Origin: an uncultured Eubacteriales bacterium
Lineage (GTDB): Bacteria > Bacillota > Clostridia > Oscillospirales > Oscillospiraceae
Direction: 5' to 3'
Assembly (NCBI GenBank): GCA_900549405.1
Contig: URNZ01000005.1
Coordinates: forward strand, 1 to 64,000
DNA length: 64,000 nucleotides
Below the pieces are notes generated by a model. That model had not been told where the DNA came from and did not search any database. It saw nothing but the letters and a program-made list of their open reading frames with translations. The position numbers and the translations under genes were made by a program. Positions 42,496 through 51,913 of this stretch are shown here, one piece after another (position 1 is the first letter of the stretch; each line of letters starts with the position of its first letter).

Positions 42496-43737
42496 ATGGA
42501 AAAACGTAGGGTCGTGATCACCGGCATGGGCACGGTGAACCCCATTGGAAACAGCGTGGCGGAGAGCTGGCAGGCGGCCAAAGACGGCAAGTGCGGCATC
42601 GGCCCCATCACCCGGTATGACTGCTCGAACATGCGGGTAAAGCTGGCCGGAGAGGTGAAGGACCTGGACATCGACGGCATCCTGGGCAAGCGGGAGGCCA
42701 AGAAGATGGACCGCTTTACCCAGTTCGCCCTCATCGCCGCCCAGCAGGCCATGGATGACAGCGGCCTGGACCGGGAGCGGGAGGACCTGTCCCGCTGCGG
42801 CGTCATCTGCTCCAGCGGCATCGGCGGCTTTGAGACGGTGGGCGGTGCCTTCCTGCGGGGGGAGAGCCGGGGCTATGACTCCGTGTCCCCCTTTATGATC
42901 CCCATGATCATCTCAAACATGGCCGCCGGTCAGATCGCCATCCGCTTCGGCTTTCAGGGCATGTGTACCTGTGTGGTCACCGCCTGCGCCGGGGGCACCA
43001 ACGCCGTGGGCGACGCTTTCCGCCACATCCGGGACGGCTATGGCGACGTGATGCTGTGCGGCGGCGCCGAGGCGGCCATCACCCCCCTGGCCATGGGCGG
43101 CTTCACCGCCATGAAGGCCCTGTGCGAGAGCACGGACCCCGCCCGCGCCTCCATCCCCTTTGACGCGGAGCGCAGCGGTTTTGTCATGGGAGAGGGCGCC
43201 GGGATGCTGGTGCTGGAGGAGTATGAGCACGCAAAGGCCCGCGGGGCCAAGATCTATGCCGAGGTGGCGGGCTATGGCGCCAACTGCGACGCCCACCACA
43301 TCACCGCCCCCGCCCCCGGGGGAGCCGGCGGCGCGGCCTGCATGGCCCAGGCCCTGGCCGACGCCGGGATGGAGCCGGAGGCCATCGGCTATATCAATGC
43401 CCACGGCACCGCCACCCACATGAACGATGCCTGCGAGACGGCGGCCATCCATACGACGTTTGGCGACCACGCCGCCCGCCTGGCCGTCAGCTCCACCAAG
43501 TCCATGACCGGCCACCTGCTGGGGGCCGCCGGGGCGGTGGAGGCCATCTTTGCCGCCATGGCCCTGGTGGAGGGCTACCTGCCCGCGACTATCGGCTATC
43601 AGGTCCCCGACCCCGCCTGCGACCTGGACATCGTCCCCAACCAGGGGCGGAAGGCGGACATCAAGGCCGCCCTGTCCAACTCCCTGGGTTTTGGCGGACA
43701 CAACGCCTGCATCGTGCTGAAAAAGTGGGAGGGCTGA
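42496..43737 (+). CDS. fabF: beta-ketoacyl-ACP synthase II
   Basis: 413 residues. Catalytic Cys164 in 'TACAGGTNA', His in '[11 protein letters not shown]' and in '[12 protein letters not shown]'. It elongates acyl-ACP. A strong RBS (AGGAGG). Confidence 0.96.
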   Translation: MEKRRVVITGMGTVNPIGNSVAESWQAAKDGKCGIGPITRYDCSNMRVKLAGEVKDLDIDGILGKREAKKMDRFTQFALIAAQQAMDDSGLDREREDLSRCGVICSSGIGGFETVGGAFLRGESRGYDSVSPFMIPMIISNMAAGQIAIRFGFQGMCTCVVTACAGGTNAVGDAFRHIRDGYGDVMLCGGAEAAITPLAMGGFTAMKALCESTDPARASIPFDAERSGFVMGEGAGMLVLEEYEHAKARGAKIYAEVAGYGANCDAHHITAPAPGGAGGAACMAQALADAGMEPEAIGYINAHGTATHMNDACETAAIHTTFGDHAARLAVSSTKSMTGHLLGAAGAVEAIFAAMALVEGYLPATIGYQVPDPACDLDIVPNQGRKADIKAALSNSLGFGGHNACIVLKKWEG

Positions 43738-43739
43738 AC

Positions 43740-44177
43740 ATGGAACTGAACATCGACCAGATCGAAAAGCTGCTGCCCCACCGCTATCCCTTCCTGCTGG
43801 TGGACAAGATCGTGGAGTGCGTCCCTGGCCAGAGCGCCGTGGGCCGCAAGTGCGTCACCGCCAACGAGCCCTTTTTCCAGGGCCACTTCCCCGGCTTTAA
43901 GGTGATGCCTGGCGTGCTCATCATCGAGGCTCTGGCCCAGGTGGGTGCGGTGGCCATCTTGACGGAAGCGGGAAATCAGGGTAAACTTGCATTATTCGGC
44001 GGCATTAAAAATGCCCGGTTCAAGCAGCAGGTACGGCCCGGCGACGTGCTGGAGCTGTCCTGTCAGCTGACGGCCCGCCGGGGTCCCGTGGGCTTTGGCA
44101 CTGCGGAGGCCCGGGTGGACGGCAAGCTGGCCTGTAAGGCGGAGCTGACCTTTGCCCTGACGGACAAGCCTGAATAA
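43740..44177 (+). CDS. fabZ: 3-hydroxyacyl-ACP dehydratase
   Basis: 145-residue hotdog-fold enzyme, '[12 protein letters not shown]' and catalytic His/Glu region '[17 protein letters not shown]'. Starts two bases after the fabF stop, with GGGAGGG as RBS. No FabA or FabM for unsaturated acids is seen here. Confidence 0.95.
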   Translation: MELNIDQIEKLLPHRYPFLLVDKIVECVPGQSAVGRKCVTANEPFFQGHFPGFKVMPGVLIIEALAQVGAVAILTEAGNQGKLALFGGIKNARFKQQVRPGDVLELSCQLTARRGPVGFGTAEARVDGKLACKAELTFALTDKPE

Positions 44178-44194
44178 ACAAGATTACGGGGAGC

Positions 44195-44680
44195 GTGCGG
44201 GATTTGTTGGAGGAGAGCTTTTCCGAGGTGTACACGAAATTCAAGCTGCATTTTTACCAGGAAGTATTTTCCCGGTTCCAGAACCGGGAGGCCAGCCTGA
44301 CGGCGGTGGAGACCTTTTGCATGGAGATCATTCAGGCGCTGAAGGAGCCGACCATCAACGAGTTTGCCGCCTTTGTCCACATCTCCTCGCCCAATGCGGC
44401 ATATAAAGTCAACAGCCTGATCCAAAAGGGCTATGTGGAGAAGATCCGTTCAGACCAGGACCGGCGGGAGTATCACCTGCGGCCCACCCAGAAGTATATG
44501 AACTATTACAACATCAGCAGCCAATATATGCGCCAGGTGATGAAGCGGATCCAGAACCGCTTCACCCCAGACGAGGCCCGCCAGCTGGATCGGATGCTCC
44601 AGGTGGTAGGGGAGGAGCTGATGCCCGAGGTGGACCTGAAGTCCTGCGGGGATCTGTTCGCCGAGCCGGAGAACTCCTGA
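44195..44680 (+). CDS. MarR-family transcriptional regulator (FabT-like position)
   Basis: About 161 residues with a winged helix: 'TINEFAAFVHISSPNAAYKVNSL' region (about 54-76) and the wing 'RSDQDRREYHL'. As last gene of the acc-fab cluster it may repress the cluster in response to acyl-ACP, as FabT does in streptococci; this is context inference. The start is unclear: GTG 44195 is only one base from GGGGAG, TTG 44204 has better spacing, and ATT 44183 is possible. Confidence 0.82.
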   Translation: MRDLLEESFSEVYTKFKLHFYQEVFSRFQNREASLTAVETFCMEIIQALKEPTINEFAAFVHISSPNAAYKVNSLIQKGYVEKIRSDQDRREYHLRPTQKYMNYYNISSQYMRQVMKRIQNRFTPDEARQLDRMLQVVGEELMPEVDLKSCGDLFAEPENS

Positions 44681-44691
44681 GAGAACAAAGC

Positions 44692-44734
44692 CAGGGCGCT
44701 GTCCCTCCCAAACCGGGGGCAGCGTCCTGTTTTT
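44692..44734 (+). terminator. terminator of the fatty-acid operon
   Basis: A 14-bp stem with two G-U pairs (44692-44705 / 44716-44729) is followed by TTTTT. Confidence 0.85.
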
Positions 44735-44776
44735 CTGCAAAAAAGAGCAGAAGCTGAACAAAAGTGCAGAAAACGA

Positions 44777-44805
44777 TTGACCAAAGGGGCAAAATCATGT
44801 AAAAT
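44777..44805 (+). promoter_or_regulatory. promoter of NSS transporter
   Basis: TTGACC, 17 bp and TAAAAT, about 75 bp before the start codon. Confidence 0.55.
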
Positions 44806-44880
44806 ATATCGGCATCGCGGTCCGTATTTAAGAGAAGAGGGCGGGCCGCGTGAATCAGAAGAGGAGATGTTGATTTTCTT

Positions 44881-46269
44881 ATGGAGAAGAGAGAGACCTT
44901 TTCCTCCCGGCTGGGCTTTCTGCTGATCTCGGCAGGCTGCGCCATCGGGCTGGGAAATGTGTGGCGGTTCCCCTATATCACGGGGCAGTATGGCGGCGGG
45001 GCCTTTGTGCTCATCTATCTGCTGTTCCTGATCATTCTGGGCCTGCCTGTGATGGTCATGGAGCTGGCCGTGGGACGGGGGAGCCAGCGGAGCATCGCCC
45101 GCTCCTTCCACGTGCTGGAGCCCAAGGGGACCAAGTGGCACTGGTACTGCTGGTTCGGCATCGCGGGCAACTATCTGCTGATGATGTTCTACACCGTCAT
45201 CGCCGGGTGGCTGCTGCTGTACTGCCTGAAAATGGCCAAGGGCGACTTTGTGGGCCTGGACGCCGACGGAGTGGCCGGACAGTTCGGCCAGCTGATGGGC
45301 CAGCCGGGGATCATGACCCTGTTTATGGCCATCGTGGTGCTCATCGGCATGGGCGTGTGCCTCCAGGGCCTGCAAAACGGCGTGGAGCGCATCACCAAGG
45401 TGATGATGCTCTGCCTGCTGGCCATCATGGCCGTGCTGGCCGTGCGCTCCCTCACCCTGGAGGGGGGTGCCGAGGGCCTGAAGTTCTATCTTCAGCCCAA
45501 CTTTAAGAATCTGATGTACGACGCCAACGGCAAGTGGCGGCTGGGGGAGAGCATCTTCGCCGCCATGGGCCAGGCTTTCTTCACCCTGTCCCTGGGCATC
45601 GGGGCCATCGCCGTGTTCGGCAGCTATATTGACCGGCAGTACGCCCTGGAGGGCGAGGCCCTGCGCATCGGCATTCTGGACACCTTTGTGGCCTTTGTGG
45701 CGGGCCTGATCATCTTCCCCGCCTGCTCCGCCTTTGGGGTGTCCCCCGACCAGGGCGCGTCCCTGATCTTCATCACCCTGCCCAACATCTTCAACGAGAT
45801 GCCCCTGGGCCAGCTGTGGGGCGCCCTGTTCTTTGTGTTCCTCTCTTTCGCGGCCCTGTCCACCGTCATCGCCGTGTTCGAGAATATCATTTCCTTCGCC
45901 ATGGATATGTGGGGCTGGAGCCGGAAGAAGGCCGTGCTGGTCAACCTGGTGGCCATCTTCCTGCTGTCTATGCCCTGCGTGCTGGGCTTTAACCTGTGGG
46001 CGGGCTTCCAGCCCATGGGTCCGGGCAGCAACATCTCTGACCTGGAGGACTTTATCATCTCCAACAACCTGCTGCCCCTGGGTTCCCTGGTCTATCTGCT
46101 GTTCTGCGTGAGCAAAAAGGGCTGGGGCTGGAAGAACTTCCTCAGCGAGGCCAACACCGGCAGCGGCCTGAAGTTCCCCACCGCCGTCCGCCTGTACGTC
46201 ACCTATATCCTGCCCCTGATCGTCCTGTTCATCTTTGTGATGGGCTATTGGAACAAGTTTGTGGGCTAA
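44881..46269 (+). CDS. Na+-dependent amino-acid/tryptophan-type transporter (NSS/SNF family)
   Basis: 462 residues, about 11-12 membrane helices. The LeuT-fold helix 1 signature 'GCAIGLGNVWRFPY' supports the family, and 'GQYGGGAFVLIYL' follows. Such transporters take up amino acids with Na+; the substrate cannot be named from sequence. GAGGAG lies about 14 bases before the ATG, longer than usual. Single gene between two terminators. Confidence 0.92.
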   Translation: MEKRETFSSRLGFLLISAGCAIGLGNVWRFPYITGQYGGGAFVLIYLLFLIILGLPVMVMELAVGRGSQRSIARSFHVLEPKGTKWHWYCWFGIAGNYLLMMFYTVIAGWLLLYCLKMAKGDFVGLDADGVAGQFGQLMGQPGIMTLFMAIVVLIGMGVCLQGLQNGVERITKVMMLCLLAIMAVLAVRSLTLEGGAEGLKFYLQPNFKNLMYDANGKWRLGESIFAAMGQAFFTLSLGIGAIAVFGSYIDRQYALEGEALRIGILDTFVAFVAGLIIFPACSAFGVSPDQGASLIFITLPNIFNEMPLGQLWGALFFVFLSFAALSTVIAVFENIISFAMDMWGWSRKKAVLVNLVAIFLLSMPCVLGFNLWAGFQPMGPGSNISDLEDFIISNNLLPLGSLVYLLFCVSKKGWGWKNFLSEANTGSGLKFPTAVRLYVTYILPLIVLFIFVMGYWNKFVG

Positions 46270-46283
46270 TTGGTTTTAACGAG

Positions 46284-46321
46284 AAAAATCCCGTCGGTTC
46301 AAACGAACCGGCGGGATTTTT
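46284..46321. terminator. bidirectional terminator after NSS gene
   Basis: A 17-bp inverted repeat with one wobble (46284-46300 / 46305-46321) and an AAAC loop, flanked by A/T tracts; it serves the convergent GTPase gene too. Confidence 0.92.
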
Positions 46322-46350
46322 TGCACATATTTCGAAAAATTGTGGAAAGG

Positions 46351-47301
46351 TTACACGAAATATACTAATGGATCTTCCGGGCGCTCGCCGGGTTCGACGC
46401 TTTGAGCATAGAGGACCACGCCCTCGCCGTCGTACACGGCGGCCTGCTCCCAGCGGACCTCGGCGGTGACCTTGACCCACTCGCCCTTTTTCAGGCTCTT
46501 GGCCTTGTCATACTTGCACAGGAAGCCGAAGAAGCGGATGTCCTCGGCGCAGCAGGTCATGGCGTTGCGCCCGGGGACAAAGCAGCCCTTGGGCACCCGC
46601 CCGCCCACCATGGCCTGGGCGGTGAAGGTGACCGTCTTGCCCACATAGCGGTCCGGGTGCTCCTGGATGTCCAGATACCAGATGCCATAGTCCGGGTCCT
46701 CCAGGTCGATGTGGCTGCTCTCCAGGTCATAGGGGAGGATGTCCTCCACCTCCAGCTCGTCGCCGTTCTCGTCCTCAAAGGCCATCTGGCACATGCGGTT
46801 CACCGCCCGGATGGAGCGCTTCCAGCCGGACAGGGGCATGTTCTCCTTACAGCGGTTGAACAGGACCATGTCCGCCTCGGTCACCATGTCGATGATCATG
46901 GACTGCATGTTGCTGCGGTACATCTCGAAGGTGGTGCCGTCGATCACGTCGATGGCCTGGTACAGGCCCCAGTTCTTGGGCAGCTTCAGGTCCCGCAGAA
47001 GCTGGATGGGCCACATGCCGTTATACTCCAGCAGCACCCGCTCGGGCTGATAGCGGCGGTCGATCTCCTCCAGGAAAGCGGTGTTCAGCTGGCTCTGGTC
47101 CTCAATGGGGATCAGGCGGCAGTTGCGCTCGGCCAGATACTGGGCGTTATACTCCACCTCGCCGTCCTCGCACATGAGCAGCACGGTGCGCTGGCCGTCG
47201 TTGAAATAGTCCATCTCCAGGGTGTCGATGAGCAGGGTGGTCTTGCCGCTGTCCAAAAACCCGGTGATGAGATACAGGGGGATACGGGGATCGTTATTCA
47301 T
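46351..47301 (-). CDS. COG0523 (CobW-like) GTPase fused to a YcgQ/DUF1980-like C-terminal domain
   Basis: 316 residues. The N-terminal G3E GTPase part has Walker A 'GFLDSGKTT' (about 14-22), but the usual CxCC metal site of this family is not seen; 'VLLMCEDGEVEYNA' stands in that area. The C-terminal part (about 205-316), with 'HPDRYVGKTVTFTAQ' and 'FVPGRNAMTCCAEDIRFFGF', matches the C-terminal domain of YcgQ/TIGR03943 proteins, which usually accompany a YraQ permease. Neither partner is nearby. A role in metal supply is inferred. It follows the His-rich GTPase by 11 bp with GAGGTGA as RBS. Confidence 0.82.
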   Translation of the reverse strand: MNNDPRIPLYLITGFLDSGKTTLLIDTLEMDYFNDGQRTVLLMCEDGEVEYNAQYLAERNCRLIPIEDQSQLNTAFLEEIDRRYQPERVLLEYNGMWPIQLLRDLKLPKNWGLYQAIDVIDGTTFEMYRSNMQSMIIDMVTEADMVLFNRCKENMPLSGWKRSIRAVNRMCQMAFEDENGDELEVEDILPYDLESSHIDLEDPDYGIWYLDIQEHPDRYVGKTVTFTAQAMVGGRVPKGCFVPGRNAMTCCAEDIRFFGFLCKYDKAKSLKKGEWVKVTAEVRWEQAAVYDGEGVVLYAQSVEPGERPEDPLVYFV

Positions 47302-47312
47302 GGCGCGTCACC

Positions 47313-48461
47313 TCAGGCCAGCAGGAACAGCTTCTCCAGCTGGTCCTCCTTCAGGTCAGAGCCAATGACGCACAGGCGGCCGGTGTAGTCGGCAGCGCCC
47401 TCCCGGATCTGGAACTCCTCGGGCACCAGGTCGAAGTGCAGCCAGGTCTGGCCGTCCTCGCAGGGCACCATGCCCTTGGCCCGGAGGATATAGCCATAGT
47501 CCTGGCCCATGGCCAGGGCGGACAGGGCATCCTGCAGCTCCTCGCGGCTGTACTTGCGGGCGGTCTCCCGGCCCCAGGAGGTGAACACCTCGTCGGCGTC
47601 GTGGTCGTGGTGGTGATGGTCGTGGCCGCAGCAGCAGTCGCAGGTGCAGTCATCCCCGTGGTCGTGGTGATGATGCTCGTGCTCGTGGTCATGGTCATGA
47701 TCGTGCTCGTCGTGGTCGTGGTCATGATGATGCTCGTGCTCATGGTCGTGCTCGTCGTGATCGTGCTCGTCATGGTCATGCTCGTGATCGTGATGGTGGT
47801 GATGATGCTCGTGGTCGTGGTGCTCGTGGGCGATCTCCTCCATCAGCTCCTCGGCCAGGGAGTGGCCGCCCTCCATGGCGGAGACGATCTGCGCGCCGGT
47901 CAGCTGGTCCCAGGGGGTGGTGAGAATGGCGGCCTTGGCGTTCTTCTCCCGCAGGAGACGGACGGCGGTATCCAGCTTGGCCTGGTCCATGTTCTGAGTG
48001 CGGGAGAGGAGGATGGCGGAGGCGTGCTCCACCTGGTTGTTGAAGAACTCGCCGAAGTTCTTCATATATACCTTGGCCTTGGTGGCGTCCACCACGGTGA
48101 CAAAGCTGTGCAGGTGCAGGGCGGGGGTGGTCTTCTGCACGCCCTCCACGGCGGCGATCACGTCAGACAGCTTGCCCACGCCGGAGGGCTCGATGATGAT
48201 GCGGTCGGGGGCATAGTCGTCCAGCACCTTCTTCAGGGCCGCGCCGAAGTCGCCCACCAGGGAGCAGCAGATGCAGCCGGAGTTCATCTCGGTGATCTCC
48301 ACCCCGGCGTCCTTCAAAAAGCCGCCGTCGATGCCGATCTCGCCGAACTCGTTCTCGATGAGGACCACTTTCTCGCCCCGGAAGGCCTGGTCCAGCAGCT
48401 TTTTGATGAGGGTGGTCTTGCCGGCCCCCAAGAAGCCGGAGATAATGTCGATCTTGGTCAT
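47313..48461 (-). CDS. COG0523 (CobW-family) metal-chaperone GTPase with His/Asp-rich stretch
   Basis: 382 residues. Walker A 'SGFLGAGKTT', the metal-binding GCICC motif, and a C-terminal CobW_C domain (about 290-382). Between them lies a long stretch (about 210-285), mostly His, Asp and Glu, ending in a Cys cluster 'CTCDCCCGH'. This fits Zn2+ (or Ni2+/Co2+) storage and delivery. I prefer the ATG at 48461 (spacing 10 from AGGA); the upstream ATG at 48470 touches the RBS. No Zur-like box was obvious. Confidence 0.9.
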   Translation of the reverse strand: MTKIDIISGFLGAGKTTLIKKLLDQAFRGEKVVLIENEFGEIGIDGGFLKDAGVEITEMNSGCICCSLVGDFGAALKKVLDDYAPDRIIIEPSGVGKLSDVIAAVEGVQKTTPALHLHSFVTVVDATKAKVYMKNFGEFFNNQVEHASAILLSRTQNMDQAKLDTAVRLLREKNAKAAILTTPWDQLTGAQIVSAMEGGHSLAEELMEEIAHEHHDHEHHHHHHDHEHDHDEHDHDEHDHEHEHHHDHDHDEHDHDHDHEHEHHHHDHGDDCTCDCCCGHDHHHHDHDADEVFTSWGRETARKYSREELQDALSALAMGQDYGYILRAKGMVPCEDGQTWLHFDLVPEEFQIREGAADYTGRLCVIGSDLKEDQLEKLFLLA

Positions 48462-48538
48462 AGTTGTCATATCCTTTCTGAAATCACACGGCCCGCGCCC
48501 GCAGCGGGGGGACCGGAGGGGTCAAATAAAAGAGATGC

Positions 48539-50401
48539 TCACTGCCACAGCATGTGCAGGCTGTCCATCATGGCATACAGCATCCCGGCGGCAGTCTCCC
48601 GGGTGGCCAGGTCCTGGGGCTGGAGGTCGCCCACCAGAGCGCCCAGCTGGTCCATGATCCAGGCGGGCCTTTGGGCCCAGGGGGAGAAGTCCTGATAGTC
48701 GGCCAGGGAGATATCCGTCTTGCCGTTCAGCTCCTCCGCCGACATGCTGGCCCACACGGCCACCGAGGACAGGATGGTGGTCATCTGCTCATAGGTGATG
48801 GTGTCGTCCGGGCGGAAGGTCCCGTCCCCCATGCCGGAGACAAAGCCCCGGGCGGCCATGGCGGACACGGCCTTGTTATACCAGGCGTCGTCGGCCACGT
48901 CGGAGAAGGACAGGTTCTGTCCCTCGGGCAGGTCCAGCACGTTGGAGAGCATGGCGCAGAACTCGGCCCGGGTGATGGCATTGGTGGGGCGGAAGGTGCC
49001 GTCCTCATAGCCCTCCAGCAGGCCGAAGGTGCTCAGAGTGTCGATCTCGGTGGCAAAGGGGCTGTCCGCCGCGTCGGCAAAGGTGCGGGCGTGGAAGTCA
49101 AGCCCCAGGCTCTCCGCCAGCTTGGCGGGGGTCACGGCGTTCCAGCCGCTGTTGCGCTCCCCCTCGTACAGGGCGGCGGAGGGGGGCAGGGCCTCCAGCA
49201 GCTCGGTAAAGGCGGCTCGGTTGTCCCCGGACAGGGCCTCGTCCCGGCTGATGTAGAAGGTCCAGCCCGCCAGCTCCAGCTTATAATAGCCCGCGTTGCG
49301 GCTGGGCTCCGGCTGGGTGAGGAGCATGGCGGCGGTCTTCGTATTCTCCTTGGACATCACCAGGGTGGGGATCACGCCCATCCACTGGTTGGTGGTGCCG
49401 TCGGGGGAATAGAAGCGATAGACGGTGATCTTCATGGCGTCCCCGTCGAACAGGTCCTCGGTGTTGGCGCTGTTGAAGATCATCTGGGCGATGCCCTTGC
49501 CAAAGGTGGTCTGACCGATGGCGATGCCAAAGCCCAGGTCCCGGGCGTCGGCGGAGAACAGCTCGGCCCCGCTGGCGGAGTAGTCACTGGTGAGGATGAT
49601 GAGGGGCTTGTCCGTCAGGTCGGGGCAATATTGGGTGGTGCCCACAAAGCGATAGTTGCCGTTGGCGTCCCGGAAATAGACCATGATGTCGCTGCCCACA
49701 AACAGACCGGCGGACACGGCGGCGGCATCGGCATCGCCGCCGGGGTTGCTGCGCAGGTCCATGATCCAGGCGGCCACGTCAGGCTCCAGGGCGGTCAGGG
49801 CCTCCTCGATGGTGTCGCCGGTGGAGTCGCCAAAGCTGATGCACTCGATGACCCCGGCATTGCCCTCCTTGTCATAGGTGACGATGGGAATGACCACCGC
49901 CCGGCGCTGCATGGTGAAGTCCCGCACCTGGCCGTCGGAGCGGCGGATGGTCAGGGTGACGGTGGAACCCTCTTTCCCGGTGACGGCGCTGCGCACGTCG
50001 GTGGTGGCGGTCATGTCCACGCCGTCCACGGCGATGATCCGGTCACCGGCCTGAAGCCCGGCCTCCTTGGCGGGGGAGTTGGGCAGGATGGACAGGACCA
50101 GAAAGCCGTCGTCATAGGCGGTCTGCACCGTGATGCCCACGCCCACCAGGGTCTCGCCGTTGACGGAGTCGGTGAACTGCTGATACTGCTCGGCGGTCAT
50201 GTAATAGGTGTAGGGGTCGCCCAGGGCCTCCAGGATCTCGTCCAGGGAGTCCAGAGACAGGATGCTCTCAGGGATCTGGTCCACATAGTGGTCCCGCAGC
50301 AGCTGCCGGGCCTCGTCCAGGGTGAGGGCGGCGGCGGGGGCGGCGGATAGGGAGAAGGTGAGGCTGAGAGCCAGCAGGGCGGACAGAAGTTTACGTTTCA
50401 T
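48539..50401 (-). CDS. S41 (C-terminal processing) protease with PDZ and SLH domains
   Basis: 620 residues. Signal peptide (cleavage near AAA-LT, about 25), PDZ domain (about 85-165), S41 peptidase with nucleophile Ser in 'SDYSASGAELF' and Lys in 'TTFGKGIAQ', then three SLH domains (about 430-620; 'SFSDVADDAWYNKAVSAMA' is the clearest). It would be a surface-attached serine protease. ATG 50401 after AAGGAG. The fusion is distinct from the SLH cassettes at 2.3 and 10.7 kb, being only distantly similar. Targets unknown. Confidence 0.9.
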   Translation of the reverse strand: MKRKLLSALLALSLTFSLSAAPAAALTLDEARQLLRDHYVDQIPESILSLDSLDEILEALGDPYTYYMTAEQYQQFTDSVNGETLVGVGITVQTAYDDGFLVLSILPNSPAKEAGLQAGDRIIAVDGVDMTATTDVRSAVTGKEGSTVTLTIRRSDGQVRDFTMQRRAVVIPIVTYDKEGNAGVIECISFGDSTGDTIEEALTALEPDVAAWIMDLRSNPGGDADAAAVSAGLFVGSDIMVYFRDANGNYRFVGTTQYCPDLTDKPLIILTSDYSASGAELFSADARDLGFGIAIGQTTFGKGIAQMIFNSANTEDLFDGDAMKITVYRFYSPDGTTNQWMGVIPTLVMSKENTKTAAMLLTQPEPSRNAGYYKLELAGWTFYISRDEALSGDNRAAFTELLEALPPSAALYEGERNSGWNAVTPAKLAESLGLDFHARTFADAADSPFATEIDTLSTFGLLEGYEDGTFRPTNAITRAEFCAMLSNVLDLPEGQNLSFSDVADDAWYNKAVSAMAARGFVSGMGDGTFRPDDTITYEQMTTILSSVAVWASMSAEELNGKTDISLADYQDFSPWAQRPAWIMDQLGALVGDLQPQDLATRETAAGMLYAMMDSLHMLWQ

Positions 50402-50418
50402 GGCGTTCTCCTTATTGA

Positions 50419-50453
50419 CACACGCCGGATGCCGAAACGGCACCCGGCGTGTG
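50419..50453. other. 15-bp hairpin between purA and the S41 gene
   Basis: CACACGCCGG-A-TGCCG / CGGCA-C-CCGGCGTGTG with an AAA loop. It has no T tract on the minus strand and ends 6 bp before the RBS of the protease gene, so it may affect RNA stability or translation. Confidence 0.6.
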
Positions 50454-50461
50454 AAACATGA

Positions 50462-51754
50462 TTACAGCTTGGTGGCGCGGTGGGTGATCTCGTGGCGCTT
50501 GGGGCCGGTGGAGACCAGGGTGATGGGGTGGCCGATGTGGGCCTCCAAAAAGTCAACGTACTTCTTGGCGTTCTCGGGCAGGGCGTTATAGTCGGTGCAG
50601 CCCCGGATGTCGCACTTCCAGCCGGGCAGCTTTTCGAACACGGGCTTGGCCCGCATCAGATCGGGGGTGGTGGGGAACCTGTCGGTGATCTTGCCGTCGA
50701 TGTCATAGCCCACGCACACGGGGATCTCGTCCAGATAGCCCAGCACGTCCAGACAGGTCAGGGCCACCTGAGTGGCGCCCTGGACCATGCAGCCATACTT
50801 GGTGGCCACGGCGTCGAACCAGCCCACACGGCGGGGACGGCCGGTGGTGGCGCCGAACTCGCCCTTGTCGCCGCCCCGGCGGCGCAGCTCGTCCCCGGCG
50901 TCCCCCAGGACCTCGCTGACGAAGGGCTCGGTGTGGGAGCCCACAGAGGAGGAATAGGCCTTGGTGACGCAGATCACGTCCTCCATGGCGGTGGGGGGCA
51001 CGGGAGCGCCCACGCAGCCAAAGCCCGCCAGGGTGTGGGAGGAGGTGGTCATGGGGAAGATGCCCAGGTCGGGGTCCTTCATAGAGCCCAGCTGGCCCTC
51101 CAGCAGGATGGTCTTGTTCTGGGCCAGGGCCTCGTGGATAAAGGTGACCACGTCGCCCACATAGGGGCGCAGCTGCTCCCGCAGGGCCAGCAGCTGGTCC
51201 ATCAGCTCGTCCACGTTCAGGGCGGGCTTGTGATACAGGTGCTCAAACAGCACGTTCTTCAGGGTGACGGCGGCGGTGAGACGCTCCCGCAGCCGGTCCT
51301 CGTGGAACAGGTCGCACACCTGGATGCCGATCTTGGCGTATTTGTCGGAGTAGAAGGGGGCGATGCCGCTCTTGGTGGAGCCGAAGGCCTTGCCAGCCAG
51401 GCGCTCCTCCTCATAGCTGTCCTGAAGCACGTGATAGGGCATCAGCAGCTGGGCCCGCTCAGACACGATCAGGTTGGGGGCGGGCACGCCCTGGTCGGTG
51501 ATAGACTTCAGCTCGGCCACCAGCTTGGCCGCGTCCAGGGCCACGCCGTTGCCGATGATGTTGGTGATGTGGGGATAAAAAGCGCCGGAGGGGAGGATGT
51601 GCAGGGCAAAGCGGCCATAATCATTGATGATGGTGTGGCCCGCGTTGGCTCCGCCCTGAAAGCGGATGACCACGTCGGACTGCTCGGCCAGCATATCCGT
51701 GATCTTGCCCTTGCCCTCGTCGCCCCAGTTGGCGCCCACAATAGCTTTTACCAT
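50462..51754 (-). CDS. purA: adenylosuccinate synthetase
   Basis: GTP-dependent step from IMP to adenylosuccinate. 430 residues. N-terminal 'GANWGDEGKGK' P-loop, 'GGANAGHTI', and 'TTGRPRRVGWFD'. The ATG at 51754 is seven bases after GGAGGT; the ORF extends upstream but through the promoter region. Confidence 0.97.
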   Translation of the reverse strand: MVKAIVGANWGDEGKGKITDMLAEQSDVVIRFQGGANAGHTIINDYGRFALHILPSGAFYPHITNIIGNGVALDAAKLVAELKSITDQGVPAPNLIVSERAQLLMPYHVLQDSYEEERLAGKAFGSTKSGIAPFYSDKYAKIGIQVCDLFHEDRLRERLTAAVTLKNVLFEHLYHKPALNVDELMDQLLALREQLRPYVGDVVTFIHEALAQNKTILLEGQLGSMKDPDLGIFPMTTSSHTLAGFGCVGAPVPPTAMEDVICVTKAYSSSVGSHTEPFVSEVLGDAGDELRRRGGDKGEFGATTGRPRRVGWFDAVATKYGCMVQGATQVALTCLDVLGYLDEIPVCVGYDIDGKITDRFPTTPDLMRAKPVFEKLPGWKCDIRGCTDYNALPENAKKYVDFLEAHIGHPITLVSTGPKRHEITHRATKL

Positions 51755-51830
51755 ATATGTTACCTCCGTAGACCGGGATTCGCAACCGCTGTGCGGATTT
51801 GCCTTATCCGGCGCATAACGCAACGCATAC

Positions 51831-51859
51831 ATTATACTGCGTTTTTCCTATGCTGACAA
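51831..51859 (-). promoter_or_regulatory. promoter of purA
   Basis: On the minus strand TTGTCA, 17 bp and TATAAT. The start codon is about 75 bp downstream. Confidence 0.8.
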
Positions 51860-51913
51860 GGGGACAGCCCATAGAAAAAACGTAGAAAATCCTGCTTTTC
51901 CAAAGGTCCATCG

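Noticed and set aside
47600..47830. Repetitive DNA as satellite or CRISPR
   Set aside because: It is the coding sequence of the His/Asp-rich region of the GTPase.
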